A DNA stretch of 64,000 nt, from NCBI RefSeq assembly GCF_019112545.1, contig NW_025064903.1:502944-566943 (forward strand), written 5' to 3'. Every line of letters starts with the position of its first letter. Position 1 is the stretch's first letter. The stretch is from Guyanagaster necrorhizus (Eukaryota; Basidiomycota; Agaricomycetes; Agaricales; Physalacriaceae). The notes beneath the pieces were generated by a model. It was given only the letters and a program-made list of their open reading frames with translations, was not told the origin of the DNA and ran no database searches. Both the position numbers and the translations under genes were made by a program. Below, piece after piece: positions 1 to 11,813 of this stretch.

Positions 1-292
1 AGGATTATCAGCAAGAGCAAGCTCCCTTAAATACTGTATATAGGATGCTATTAATATGTTATGCCTATTGTGCATTTCTCTGTCCTCATCATTCATTGTC
101 CTTGAGCATTGTTACTGTATATAAAAGGTTGATTGTGTGCTTGTCATTGGTCATTGGTCACATCAGAAAACTATGATGAAGTCAGCCTTGTGATGACTAA
201 GCCCTCCCCATGGTTCTAAGTGCTTGTCTTTTGGTGCCTTGACTAAGCATAAATAGGAGTTTGAAATGAAGAAGATGAGAAAAATTATAACA
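1..292 (-). repeat. Partial chromovirus LTR, cut by window edge
   Basis: This is the 5' portion of the same 440-475 bp LTR family seen eight more times downstream, in reverse orientation. Reading the minus strand it begins at 292 with TGTTATAATTTTTC and runs off the left edge. The flank to its right does not look like the polypurine end of the internal region, so it is either a solo LTR or the 5' LTR of an element lying outside the window. Confidence 0.8.
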
Positions 293-899
293 ATAGACTG
301 ATAACAACAAGCTAACAAGTAGAGGAATATTACTCTAGGAATAAATACCATGGATACTGTCCTGAGCCTTACACACATACATATAATGCCTTAGTGCATA
401 TAACACAGTAAGAGACTCTGCATCATACTGAGAAATAGCACCTTTAGTGAGTCAGATGGAATGACTGGTTGGATATAGGAAAGCAGAATATAGCTATTAT
501 GGCTGGCTCCTGGCATAAGAAATAACTCTGAGTTGTGTATTGTGTGTGTTAGAGATTTAAGTTGATCTGAGCTGTGCTTGGAACTATTTGAGAGTTTTGA
601 AGGAGTGTTTTGATGTATTGTATTGAACTGCAGTACCCTTTGTCTTGAGGCTCAGCAACATCAGTTGCCACCTCTTGTTCTGATAAAACGAAAAGCTTTG
701 AGACTTAGAGAGACCTTAGACTGTTGTAAGCACACTATTACTGTCTGCACACTATGATCTCATTGAAGAAGACAATTATATTTGTTGATTGCTACTTTTA
801 TCATATTATAATCTCCCTATAAACTAAGAGTTTTGTGTGTATGTTAGTGTGAGTGTGGACAGTGGATAACACTCTGCTGTATCTGTTTTCACCTTACGC
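293..899. other. CpG-poor spacer, nothing recognised
   Basis: AT-rich, CpG-depleted sequence without a recognisable domain, probably decayed repeat. I see no open frame with family resemblance. Confidence 0.4.
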
Positions 900-1654
900 A
901 TGCTCAGATTCTCTTCATCATTTAGCAGTCAACATTCTAATGTACAATCAAAATGCCATCATATTTACCAATGAAGAATATGATTGCCTATGAGATGACT
1001 ATGTCAGCTTGGTCATCATTCCACTTGTCAAACATGAATCTTGGGCATGCTGATCTATTCCTGTGCCTCCAGGCATCCAAAATCAAGTTATTGCACAAGT
1101 AGAAGAAAAGATATGCCAAGATCTTTGAGAACCTTCTGACAGCTCATACTGAATACAGTAGTTCTGTGTTTCAAAGAAAGATGAGAAGATTAGAATCATC
1201 ATCAACCCAGATGAAATAAACAGACATACCATATGGACTACTGGACAATTTTCTCTCTCAGACCAATACTGCAAGCATGCAGCCAGCCATGGCATCTATA
1301 CAGGTATTGACTTACTATCTGGCTATGATCAGCACACTCTGGATATCTCCTCATGTGATGTTACCACCATTTACATCCACCTTGGCTCTATGCATCTCAC
1401 TACATTGCCTCAGAGATGGATAAGCTCCATCAACATCTTTCACCATGATATTGCATTTATCCTGCAATATGAAACTGATATAGCATCAAACTTCATTGAT
1501 GATATCAATGTCTTGCATATGCAAACTTGCTATGAACTCTCTGGCAATGACTACAAGAGGCATCCAGACAATAGCAATATCTAGAAGTTTATATAGGAGC
1601 ACTTACTGAATGTACACTGGATCCTCTATCATCTCAAGCATGCAGTGATGTGCT
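900..1654 (+). pseudogene. Ty3/Gypsy reverse transcriptase fragment (second lineage)
   Basis: A single plus-strand frame from about 1057 reads as the palm of a Gypsy-type RT. It shows the segment VPPGIQNQVIAQVEEK, then EPSDSSY, FCVSKK, GIYTGIDLLSGYDQHTLD, HLGSMHLTTLP and FIDDINVL in the expected order. Stops interrupt it, at least one where the family has Arg (CGA to TGA) and one where it has Trp (TGG to TAG). It belongs to a different fungal Gypsy lineage from the chromoviruses that fill the rest of the domain. It is cut on the right by a solo LTR at 1655. Not functional. Confidence 0.75.
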
Positions 1655-2640
1655 TGGTAATGGCTAAATGACTAAGAGAGGCAAATGAGGAATGAACTCT
1701 CAAACACCAACACCTAACCACTCAATACACAGTCACCAAATACAGTTGAGGTCAGTTGTTTCAAGTACAATAGAAGCACTCTTGCAGTCTTAAGTAAAAT
1801 CAAAGAAACAGTCAATAAAGACAGTTATTCAACTCTATCTTGCTTTCAAAGATGCAATACTCATGAGAGTAGTTTATAGCAATGTTTAGGTATAATTAGG
1901 ACTTAGAATCAATGCAAAATTGTGCTCCAAATCAACTTAGAATATTCCAAAACCCAATGAACTCTAAAATCCAAATACTAAGTCTATTAGGCACTTAGGC
2001 TTGACTAGCTGCACTCTTGGCTGGCTAGCAGTCCTCAAAACTGAAGAACTTGTATTCTGATGCCGAAACCCTTATAGTTTGGAATCTAAATTAATCTGAA
2101 ACCCAAAATACAGTTATTATTCCAATCCAATCCTCTCTAAGTGACAAAGCAACTTAAATAAATCACTAAGTCAAAGCAGAACTCAAAATCCGTTGTCCCA
2201 GGGACTAGCTACAGTGGGCTAGAAGGCCTGAACATGGGGGTGGATCGCTTGCTTCCTATTTCCCCCTCATTCTCTTCTTTTATATACTAACAACAGATAC
2301 AGAATCTATAAATAAAGCATTCAAAATAATATTTCTTCTGTTTAAAGTGGAATTACACCATTATTCTGAAATGGCGGCACTCCTGGACTCCTCTAGGCTT
2401 CCTCAGACCCACCTGGCCACCGCACAGCTTTATTTTAAGCCTACAGTGCCTGTGGGTATCTAACTCCTTTCTGTCTACTCAGAGTTTTAATCCTCTGAGT
2501 TATTCTTAGTAGCTCAATTGATCAGGCCTGGTCAGGCCCAGTCAACTGGTCCTATCCACTCTATTCCTCTCAATTCTAAGTCCCTTAGGTCACCTGATAC
2601 CTAGGAAATTTGGACTTAGGCATTTGAGTCAAAACTTACA
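1655..2640 (-). mobile_element. Solo LTR of another family, 986 bp, with 5-bp TSD
   Basis: The segment is flanked by GTGCT on both sides (1650-1654 and 2641-2645) and starts TG and ends CA. On the minus strand it begins TGTAAGTTTTGACTC and carries a TATATAAAAG box near 2285. Several of the rare CpGs of the domain lie here (2064, 2191, 2246, 2375, 2421), so it may be a later arrival than its surroundings. Its length and sequence differ from the chromovirus LTR. It interrupts the RT fragment on its left. Confidence 0.6.
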
Positions 2641-2645
2641 GTGCT

Positions 2646-3059
2646 AGCCACAGATCATTGGGTCTCTCTTCTTACTACTCCTGGATGATGCTATCTTTAC
2701 TCAATACTCCACAACTGGCTATGGCATTATACCTCTAGCTGTCTTAGAATATACTTGTCTTAGTGGCATATAGAATTGGCCTCATTTGAGGTACCATTTC
2801 TAAGTCCAACTTGGACTTAGTATTTTTCAAGATGTGGTGCAGAACTTTTCTAAGTTCAAACCTGACTTAGGATTTTTATCCTTAGGCCATGTTATTTTAC
2901 AAAGTTCCTTTTGGACTTAGTATTGGTGACTAGCATGATTATCAGCTTGGAGCCTCAGCCATAGTCCTCTACTAGCTAATGGTTCTCAGTTACTAGCATA
3001 TTCTAGTGTGTTATGCAGAATTTGCAAATTATAGGGCTGGACATGTACTTTGCATATCA
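2646..3059. other. CpG-poor spacer with GACTTAG repeats
   Basis: No coding potential is seen. Around 2780-2920 several GACTTAG-like words occur, resembling words inside the solo LTR at 1655-2640, so this may be a remnant of that family's internal sequence. Confidence 0.35.
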
Positions 3060-4091
3060 TCACTCTAGTACTATTTCTTCAAATATTGCTTCCTTCCCTT
3101 TATTGGCCTTTGCCACTAAGTCATTCATATAGTGCATGGCCCAGACATGAATGGCTTGCTCCATATTAATGGCAAGAATGGTTTCTCCTTTTTCCATCTT
3201 CTCATTCCACTGATCATCTTTATCTTCATTGAGCAAGACAAAAGAGGTCTTTTAGTAATAGCATCTGGTGAAAGTGATTTGGCCAGTTTTTTAGTTGATA
3301 AGTAGATTGTGTCTTATCAGCCAATCATGACCAAGAAAGATCTCCTTGGTCCTCAGATCAGTGACTGCTAAGTCAATGCATTCAGTATGATCTCCTATTA
3401 TTAGATATAGCTTCACAAATTCAGTGATTGACTCAGTCTGGTTTTGAGTCCCATCAGCATTGTATACTGGAATAGATACTGTGGTGGCTCTAGTGGAGAG
3501 GTTGTGCTTAGCAACAAAAGCATGATTGATCAAACTATCTATACAGCTACTGTCAATCAGAGCTGCAATTATGAATATGGAGCAATTGGTCAGGGTCTTG
3601 ATCTGAACCTTCATAATAAGGACCTTCTCTGGAACTTTCTAAGTTTATTCAGCCATTTCAATGCATAGTTCCTTTCCATCTTTTGTATCCTCTTTATTAT
3701 CTCATTGATCATCTTTTCTACTTGTGCTTTATATATCTAATTCTTGAGTACTGCTTTCACCTCCTCTTCTGACTTGATATTGTAGACAGCATGTCAAGTC
3801 CATTCTGTGTTGAATGGTTTAAGCTATCTGATAGAGGTCTCTCCTCCTGTTCAGCCTATAGGCATTTGAGTTTTCTTGTTAGATGATTCCTTCAGTGTAT
3901 TTAGAGTAATAGAAGCAGGTATATTTAAATGCATATGTAAATAAGTAGTATCTACAGGGCTATCATAAGTCTGACCAGCAGTATCTGAAGACACAACATG
4001 AAGTTCTTTGGCTGACTGAGTGGAATCACTCACTCATTAGCCTCATCTTTTATCTTCTCAACCTTTGTGCCCTTGCTGTTTTCCTCTATAG
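3060..4091 (-). pseudogene. Chromovirus gag C-terminus and protease fragment
   Basis: Minus-strand remnant homologous to 22.9-24.0 kb of the complete element. The clearest part is a retropepsin-like stretch at 3291-3614 with ALIDSSC in place of the usual D-S/T-G active site, followed by HAFVAKHNLSTRAT, IPVYNADGT and IFLGHDWL. The adjoining gag tail is at about 3,800-4,090. The sequence is truncated at 4091 by the LTR starting at 4092, so the plus-strand element inserted into it. Inactive: the catalytic Gly is replaced and stops are present. Confidence 0.75.
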
Positions 4092-4550
4092 TATTACAGT
4101 TTTTCTATTTTCTTTTTGACTTAACCTCTATTTACACTTAGTCAGAGCATCTACATCAGTGCTTAGGACTGTGGGACAGGCTTAGTCATCACAACAAGCC
4201 AAGTCCATCATTGTCTTTCAATATGATGACACTGCTCAATAATGCACAATAACTCCTTTATAGACAGTAGCAATGTCCAAGAATAATAGGCACAAAGACT
4301 CTGAAAGACACAATAAATAGTATTATATTTATCTCAACAGACAAGTAGTATATAAGTATGATAGCTCTTGTTGTAAAACCTCAGCTTTGAGCTAAAGTTT
4401 ATTTTATACCACTTCACTCTCAAGCTGATCTGCAAAGGCCTTGAAGCATTTGGTCAACAAACACATATAGTGAACTCTAGTGTGACTATATGAATATGAT
4501 ATGGCACTAGTTTATCACATGTTCTGATCATGTGTGACTTGGATCTAACA
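4092..4550 (+). repeat. Chromovirus 5' LTR
   Basis: 459 bp, starting TATTACAGTTTTTC (the TG end has become TA) and ending GATCTAACA. It has a TATA box at 4349-4355 and, 34 nt downstream, the 13-mer at 4383-4395 that is complementary to the sequence just inside the LTR. The five bases on either side (TATAG and ATTAG) do not give a convincing target-site duplication. The sequence that follows at 4551 matches the internal start of the complete copy at 27,312 (minus), which identifies it as a 5' LTR. Confidence 0.85.
4349..4395 (+). promoter_or_regulatory. LTR TATA box and predicted RNA 5' end
   Basis: TATATAA lies at 4349-4355. AGCTTTGAGCTAA lies at 4383-4395, at normal TATA-to-start spacing, so it should form the very 5' end of the transcript. 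The same arrangement occurs on the minus strand in the LTR at 27,313-27,782 (TATATAA at 27,514-27,508, AGCTTCAAGCTAA at 27,479-27,467). The start site is inferred from spacing. Confidence 0.6.
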
Positions 4551-7500
4551 ATTAGCTCAAAGCTTCTGCTTCTCTTTCCTTATGCACAATAGGCATAAAG
4601 GAAACAGAATGCCACCATCAAATACTGCCACTCCTAATCTCACAGATAACTTTTTTAAGCTTTTAGCCTCCATCATCAGAATGCTTTTAGGCTTGTTGGC
4701 AATCATACAGCTTTGCCAAGGATGACAATCAGTGGCAGCTTGGATAGTCTAGCACTACCAAGCTTTTGAGCAAGTACAACAGATTCTATGCAATATCACA
4801 TCTGACCTCTCCTTTCATGACATCTCTCTCTCTCTGCCAGAGTCTTCTTCCAGCCTCCAATTGGATCCATATCTGAGGTCAGGCCTAGCATCCTGCATTC
4901 AAGGAGCACTCAAGAAGAAGAGAGACACAGATATCTCCCCTGACCCTAATGAACAGCTAGCAGAAACAATGATGATCATCTTACAGGATTCAGGAATCCA
5001 TGGGTCCTGCCAGGTTTTCCTCCAGTCTCAGACCATGAGGATGAAAATCTCTCTGACAACTTCTTCAATGATGAGCTGTCTCTCAACCCTTCTATTGCAC
5101 CAGTTGAGCACAGGATTGGAAACTATGCTTGAGACTCTTGATGCCACTCAGATGGCTACAGGACCCCAATCTGTTTTGCCTGTAGACTCCAGACATGACT
5201 TGCTATATGCAACACCAGAGTCAAGCTCAGCTTCTTTCTGGCATAGAGACTCTTACTTTCAGGATATGGAGCCAGAAAGAAAGTAAGGGTTTCAAGAACC
5301 AACTATTGAAGATGAGCTCTGAAGGTATGAAGAGGATTTCACTGCAGAAGAAATCCAGACAGCAGAAGCTGACATTGAGTGGGTCAAGGCTGAGTAGGCC
5401 CAATGATAGAATGCACATGAAGAAGAGCAGTATGACTGTCAGTTTAGGTGGTGACAGCAAGAGCTTGAGGCAGCCACCTGAAGATCAGCAAGCCTCAGTT
5501 GGTATGGACTATAAACAGATATATCTGGCTCTCCATTCAGAGAGCCTAGCACCCCCACCAGCACTGAGCCATAGGTAGGATCAGCCAAAGCTGTCACCAC
5601 TAGTGAGGCCAGAAGGTAGAATGATTATCTCTCTACTAGAACAGCCAGTATTACTGATACAAGTACCATTCCCTTACACATCAACTCCATCCTCAACATC
5701 TACAGGCTTAGAGTTCCTCTCAATGCCTATGTCTCTGACTACAGTCTCCAAAGATTCCTGAGTAGAAGGATTGCAGTCCTCTTCCTTAATCTCTGATTCT
5801 ATCAAAACTTCCACTGATATTGCTGAGAATTGGAGGAGTGCAGAGCATAGGGCAGCTACAGAGGTGATGTTGAGATTGATGCTGGGCCTATCAAGCAGTC
5901 TCCTGCTTGACTCAGTCCTAGCACCACCAATCAAAACATCAACCAGCTTCCCATCAATCATCCAACCCCAGATGTTGCCCACTTATAATCCACATGACAA
6001 CTACCTTGCTGAGGACAACAAGGAAGAGAAGGATGATGCAGATGAGGATGACAAGGAGAGAGTCCAGGACATTTCTCATAAGTGGGGAGAATAGAAACAT
6101 GCCAAAGAAGATACAGATGAAGAAGCATTGGTGGAGGAAATTCAGCAGAATAGAGTGAAGGAATATTTAGAACTGTACCAGGAGGGGGTGGCATTTCTAT
6201 GAAAAGATGCTAAATTGTTAGCATTGAACATGAGGTAGAAGTATATTTATGCAGACAACACAGAATGATGGAATATTTTACAATATTCTGCCACTAAACA
6301 TGCTATTACTGTCTATAACAGGAGACACCCAGAAGATCAACTTGGCAACTTGCCAAAGTACAAGTCCAAGTTTGATATCCAGCTGATGCTATGGACTCTG
6401 TCCACAACCCCAAAATAAGCCATTTATATAGCACCATCCATCTGAATCATAAGTAGTTGATATTCATACTCTTTACTGTCCACTTGAACAATAGCAACTC
6501 AGCTCACCTATAACCAACCCCAGCTAACTCCTTGGAGCATAGAATTCTGAAATCCCTGGATCAGCCAAGAAAGCCAACTTCTTGGTGAGCAACCACCATC
6601 TGATGAGGCTAAAGAAAGTGGAAAGAAATCCATAAAGGACAATCTTGAAGCAATCAAACTCAGGTTCATGATCTGAAATAAGATAATAGTATGCAAGCAA
6701 GCAGAACTAATAGGAAGCTCTGTCACTGATGATGACTCTCTTCATTCACTTTTCAGACCACCAGCCAAATGATGACACCTGCTCTTTGATCAATGGCCTA
6801 ACTCAATGGGAGTTTTGCCAGAGAATGCTGCTGTTCTCCAGTGCTGACCCAATCTACTCTGAAAGCCCTGACTCTTCAAGAGTGCCTCTGATAATATCAA
6901 TTGATTCCTCATAGACTGTGAAGAGTACTTTGAGGTCTATATCACCTATGTTGGTACTGACATGAACAAGGTTTCCTTCATATCCTCATATCTTGAGAAC
7001 AAAGCCAAAACTTGATGGATCCTTATCTCCCCTAATTTTTATTCTACAATCAGGCAGCACCATCAACTGCTATCCTGATTAGTCTTCAAACAAATGCTTA
7101 CTGACAAGTTCATTGATTCAGTAGTGCAAGAAGTATATAAATCAAAGATCAAGAAATACAAGATGGGTAATAAACCAGCTACTAAATACTTCAATGAGCT
7201 AGAACAGCTTGCAAAGCTCACTGGAATCTGAGATAACATGAACAATGATGGACAAATGGTTGAGGCATTCAAGTGGAGCACTCCATCTTTCTACATTAAA
7301 ATAGTATCAGACATCAGAATAAACCTTCCAAAAGAGTATGATGCATAGAAGAAAAGGATCATCAAGATGTACAAAGAAAGACAGCAACAGAAGGTGGAGC
7401 AGTCTAACCTGCAGGAGTACTGCAAACTGAACTAGCTGCAGAACCTGAAGCCCAGTAACCAGACTAGCACTACCAAATCAACCACTCTATTGACAAGTGC

Positions 7501-8463
7501 CTCCTTCTACAGGACTCAGAAGACTGGGACAGAAACAACATATACTGAGAGCAGAAAGCCAATGGATATAGATCAGCTGAAGAAAGAAGGAAAATGTTTT
7601 AATTATGGACAGAAGAGACACCTATCATGAGATTGCCTGAAGAAAAAGTGCACCTGTGAAGACATACAGGCACAAATCACTGAGCTGCAGAAGAAAGAGG
7701 AAGAATTTGGCAAGAATATGAAGTAGAGAAGATAAAAGACAGAGCTGACCAGTGAGCAATTCCACTGGATCAGCTAAAGGACTTTATGGTATGCAACCTA
7801 TAGCTGCAGAATAGACTAATAGCATTTCTGTAGTTACTCCTATGTCTAAATTATATGTGCATTCAAATATACTCAAGTCTTCCCTTGCTATGCACATCAA
7901 AGAATCACCAAAAACTAAGACTCAAATGCCTACAGGCTAAACAGGGGGAGAGGCCCCCACTAAATGGCTCAAACTATTTGACACCAAATAGACATAGTGA
8001 GCCATCAAAGATGCCTCAACCAAAGAAGCAGCCAAAGTGATACTCAAGAACTGAGTCCACAAGACTCAGACCAAAGAAGTAATCAATAAGATAGTGGAAG
8101 AAATGAAAAAGACAGAATAGTGCTGAGCACTGGAGTGGCTTGATGAACTTCAGAGATTCAAAAGATATGTCAGAAGGACCAAGAACCCAGAGCAGGACCT
8201 GACCACCAAGGTCTAAATCAAAACACTCACAAACTGATCTATGCATGTGGTAACCATCCTAATCAATAGTAGATGCACTAGTAGTTTTATCAATTGTGCT
8301 TTTATCAACAAGTACAATCTCTCCACTAGAGCAACAGCTGCCCCCATACCAGTCTACAATGCAGATGGGACCAAGAATCAGGCTGGTTCAATAACCAAAT
8401 TCATCAAACTGTGTCTGACCATAGGTGATCACTTGGAAAGAATTGACTTAACTATCACAGATC
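4551..8463 (+). pseudogene. Chromovirus gag and protease remnant (element 1)
   Basis: Plus-strand internal region behind the LTR at 4092-4550. The gag region can be followed by similarity to 26.4-24.0 kb of the complete element, though it is broken into many frames. A CCHC knuckle remnant is at about 7,590-7,640 (KCFNYGQKRH, with the second Cys changed to Tyr). A retropepsin-like segment is at 8241-8463 (ILINSRCTSSFINCAFI, IPVYNADGT, LTITDL). It stops abruptly at 8463, where a truncated LTR of the same family begins, and no RT or integrase of this copy follows. Inactive. Confidence 0.75.
4552..4564 (+). other. Self-primer binding site, complementary to RNA 5' end
   Basis: TTAGCTCAAAGCT sits one base inside the 5' LTR and is the exact reverse complement of 4383-4395. 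No TGG-type tRNA primer site is present. In the complete element the equivalent site (27,311-27,299, minus) reads TTAGCTTGAAGCT and again pairs perfectly over 13 nt with its own LTR, although the two central bases differ. This matches the self-priming mode known for the Tf1/sushi group of chromoviruses. Confidence 0.7.
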
Positions 8464-8540
8464 TGTTATGATTTTTCTATTTCTTTCTTTGATTAACCTC
8501 TATTTATGCCAACTAAAATAAAGCTAGTTAGCACAACAAA
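8464..8540 (+). repeat. Truncated chromovirus LTR
   Basis: Begins TGTTATGATTTTTC like the intact LTRs and can be aligned for roughly 75 bp before diverging into internal gag-type sequence. The rest of the LTR, including TATA box and primer region, is missing. The right end is approximate. Confidence 0.6.
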
Positions 8541-9316
8541 GCTTGCAGACAATGGATCAAACTGAATAACATTTGAAGAGAAGCTCATCAATAAGTTTCT
8601 GGACAAGGGTCTTGGTCAACACCTCTAAGGAACAGCTCACACATCTCTGCATCCTGTTGAGCACAAGAAAAACTTCTACTAGTCCTCTGATACTGCATTT
8701 TCACATCCACTCTCAGTCAGACTTCTCATTATTGTATATCTTTGCTGAGAAAATCAGTCTATTACTATCTGGGTAATCAGGTATTACTATAGCCTCTGAA
8801 CAGTCTACTGCTGAATCTGAAATGTCATGTCCATCCTCTCTCTCTATGACCTCTCTTCTAAGCCTGTCCAAGCCATCCATGAGCCCACACAAGAAATCAT
8901 ATTAGAAACTACCTCTGAAATCACAGATTTAAAAGTTCTTCTGACAGAACAAGAAGAACTCTGATACCACCAATGATACCACCAACATATCCTCTATCAC
9001 AATCTACTGAATCTCTCTCTGGTCTCAAACCATGAGAATGAGGATCTCCCTGATGACTTCTTTGATGCTAGACTATTCTTCATCTCTTTCACTGCTCCTC
9101 TGGAGCACAGAATTGGAAACCATGCTCAAGACTCTCTTGATACCACTAGGATGGCTATAGGCTTCAGCCATAACTCACTCTATGTGACCTCTGATAGAAA
9201 ATCCACAAGTATCAACTCCAGTGTCTAGGGTGACAGACACAGTAACCTTAGCTTTCATCAGCAGAGCATCAAGAAAATTAACTGAAATATTGCAAGGACT
9301 CATAAGACATGGCCAG
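8541..9316 (+). pseudogene. Chromovirus gag 5' remnant (element 2)
   Basis: About 8,995-9,180 aligns by eye with 5,010-5,200 of element 1 (shared words such as CTCAGACCATGAG, GAGCACA and ATTGGAAAC), which marks it as the beginning of a second gag copy. The frame is broken. It is interrupted at 9317 by a solo LTR. Confidence 0.6.
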
Positions 9317-9763
9317 TGTTATGATTTCTTCTATATTCTTTTTCTTTTTCTTATCTTATCAGAGCATCTATCTTATCTTGAGCATCTCTTTAGAAGGTAT
9401 AGAACAATTAGATAATCACAACAGACAGAGCACTATTGTACTCAGTCATCTTACTCACAGACAATGCTCTATTGTTCCATTCCTGACAATCAGGCAGGAT
9501 CAGTGTCATAGTATAGGACTGCACAATAGGCAGTAGTTATATTTATTGTGAGCTCAATAGTATATAAGTAGTATAGCTCTTGCTGTAGTAACCCAGATTC
9601 AAGCTATAAGTTTATTCTATACTATTCACACTCAAGCCAACTTGTATCTGATCTTGTAGCACTTTCTTATACTGCATAATAGTGGACTCAGATATGACTG
9701 TATAAATATAATATAGCATCTGTTTATCATGTGCTTTAGGTCATATGTAACTTGGGCTTAACA
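9317..9763 (+). mobile_element. Solo chromovirus LTR with TSD GCCAG
   Basis: 447 bp, TGTTATG at the left end and TTAACA at the right end. The same five bases, GCCAG, flank it at 9312-9316 and 9764-9768, so it is an independent insertion reduced to a solo LTR by LTR-LTR recombination. It contains a TATATAAG box, and the primer-homologous word has decayed to AGATTCAAGCTATA. Confidence 0.9.
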
Positions 9764-11813
9764 GCCAGCCAGAATCTGGTCAGAGTCTAAGGCCTGGCAT
9801 AGTGCTGAAAAAGCTTATCAATAAAAACAATATGAAGAAGAAGAAAGACAATAATAATAGAGGGACCACTATGAGCAAAATAGGTACTATAGCCAGTCTT
9901 AGAGCCTCTTCCAGGAACCAAGCTAGTAAAGCTCATTAGTGAGTCAGTCCAGATCCAAACCTCCCAACCCTTCCACTGCAAATTCCCTCCTCTGAACTCT
10001 CAACACTCTTCTATCTGCCTATAGAATATGGCCTCCATCTCCAGTCCACATCCTTAAGTCAACTATCTGGTGACTCATATAAAGTAGAGTTGCTGAAATA
10101 CTCCTTGATAAGCAGAATACCAACCAATTCTGAGAGTATCACACAGCAGTAGAGGCAGCAGAAAGCAAGAATGAGTTCAGCAAAGGACTCTTCCCTCAAT
10201 CTGCCTCTCCTATTGACCCTGGATCCAGCAACCAAGGACAGCTCACCCATGATATTGAAATTCTGAGTGCTATCCATCTTTGACTTGTCTGGTGACTCCT
10301 TCAAGAGGGACAGCAGGGACAATGGGGGTAGCAAGAGGAATGATTAGGATGTGGTGCCTTTTGACTGGCCTGAAGGATTTTATGAATCTAAAGATGAAGA
10401 AGTGCTAGAAAAAGAAATACAGTGAGAAAGAGAGAAAGAATTCAAGAGGATATATCAGAAGAGGGTCATAGAACTTCCCCAGGATGTGGGATGGAGTAAG
10501 ACTCCACTAGAGAAAGAATATTTAGTAGCAACTGATAAGGAAGAAATTGACATTTTATAGTATGACACCATAGAGCAAGCCATTTTCCTCTATAACTGAA
10601 CTCATTCTGAAGACTCCCTGATCAAACTCCCAGATTATCAATTCCAGTTCACTGTCCAACCAATACTGAACATGCCATCTGTTTCTCTAAAGCAGGCTCT
10701 TTATTTGGCACCAACCATCTGAATCATCACCACAGCCTCTATATGCCACTGGCAACCACAAACCCTGTATGCTGAGAAACTGACTAGATACTCCTGAAAG
10801 CTGATGGAAAGCTGGCTGATAGGAGGGCAACCTTCTGCTGACAAAGCAGACCCAGTGATCAGGTGAGAGAAGATGACTCTGAAGCTATTAGGTAGGGGTT
10901 CACAGTTGTCAATGGAAGGATTATTAGAAAGCTAGACCAGACTACTGGGAGTCTGATTACTGATGACCACTTTCTCCATTTGTTTTCTGGATTGCATCAG
11001 AAGATACCACCTTTCTATAAATATTCAAATCCAATGGAGACACTTGCTAATGATTTAGTGCTCATACAATGCAAGTCTGACCTTGTACAAAAGCCATGAC
11101 CCTTCAAAGAGCATTCTGATGATATTGATTGCTTTTTAACTGATTGTGAACAATATTTTGAGGTATGTTCAGCATATCTATCTGCTGACATCTATTGGGT
11201 CATCTTTGCTGCATCATATTTTGAAGACAAAGCAAAGGTCTGGTGAACCTTGAAAAGTTGGAACCTTTATTCTACAACCAAAGGGCATCATTAACTGCTA
11301 TTCTGGCCAACCTTCAAACAGATAGTACATGATAAATTTATCAATCCAGCAGTACAAGAGGTCTACAAGAAGAAGATGAAGGACTTACAAATGGGAGAAC
11401 AGATAGCCAGTGAGTATTTTGATGAATTCAAAGGGCTTGCCAAGCTAGCCAGTCTCATCAACAACATTGAAGGCCATGGGTGCCTAGTGGAATACCTGAA
11501 GAATGGGGTTTCTTCCTCTTATACTAAAATGATCTCTGACATTGGCTTCAACATCCTGAAAGGATATAAAAAATAGAAGGCACAGATCATTACAATAAAT
11601 AAGGAGCAACACCAACAGAAGGTGGAGAGTGCCTATCAGCAGGATGACTGGAGGCCTGACAATCAAGAAAAGACTAGTACACCAACCTCTGCTAAGTCTA
11701 ATACACCTCCTTTGATTTCCATGTCCTTCTATTCTGCCCAGAAGACTGATACTGGAGTTACTTACATCAAACAAGAGAAACCCATAGACATTGACCAGCT
11801 AAAAAAGAGGAAG
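9764..11813 (+). pseudogene. Chromovirus gag remnant (element 2)
   Basis: Continuation of gag after the solo LTR. The stretch 11,376-11,576 retains a short open frame (MKDLQMGEQIASEYFDEFKG) typical of the retrotransposon gag capsid region. At 11,622-11,813 it runs up to the lysine-rich approach of the zinc knuckle and is broken exactly there by the next solo LTR. Multiple stops elsewhere. Confidence 0.7.

Noticed and set aside
4087..4555. TATAG/ATTAG as target-site duplication of the LTR at 4092-4550
   Set aside because: Only three of five positions agree, and the LTR is followed by element-internal sequence, so flank matching would not be expected here.
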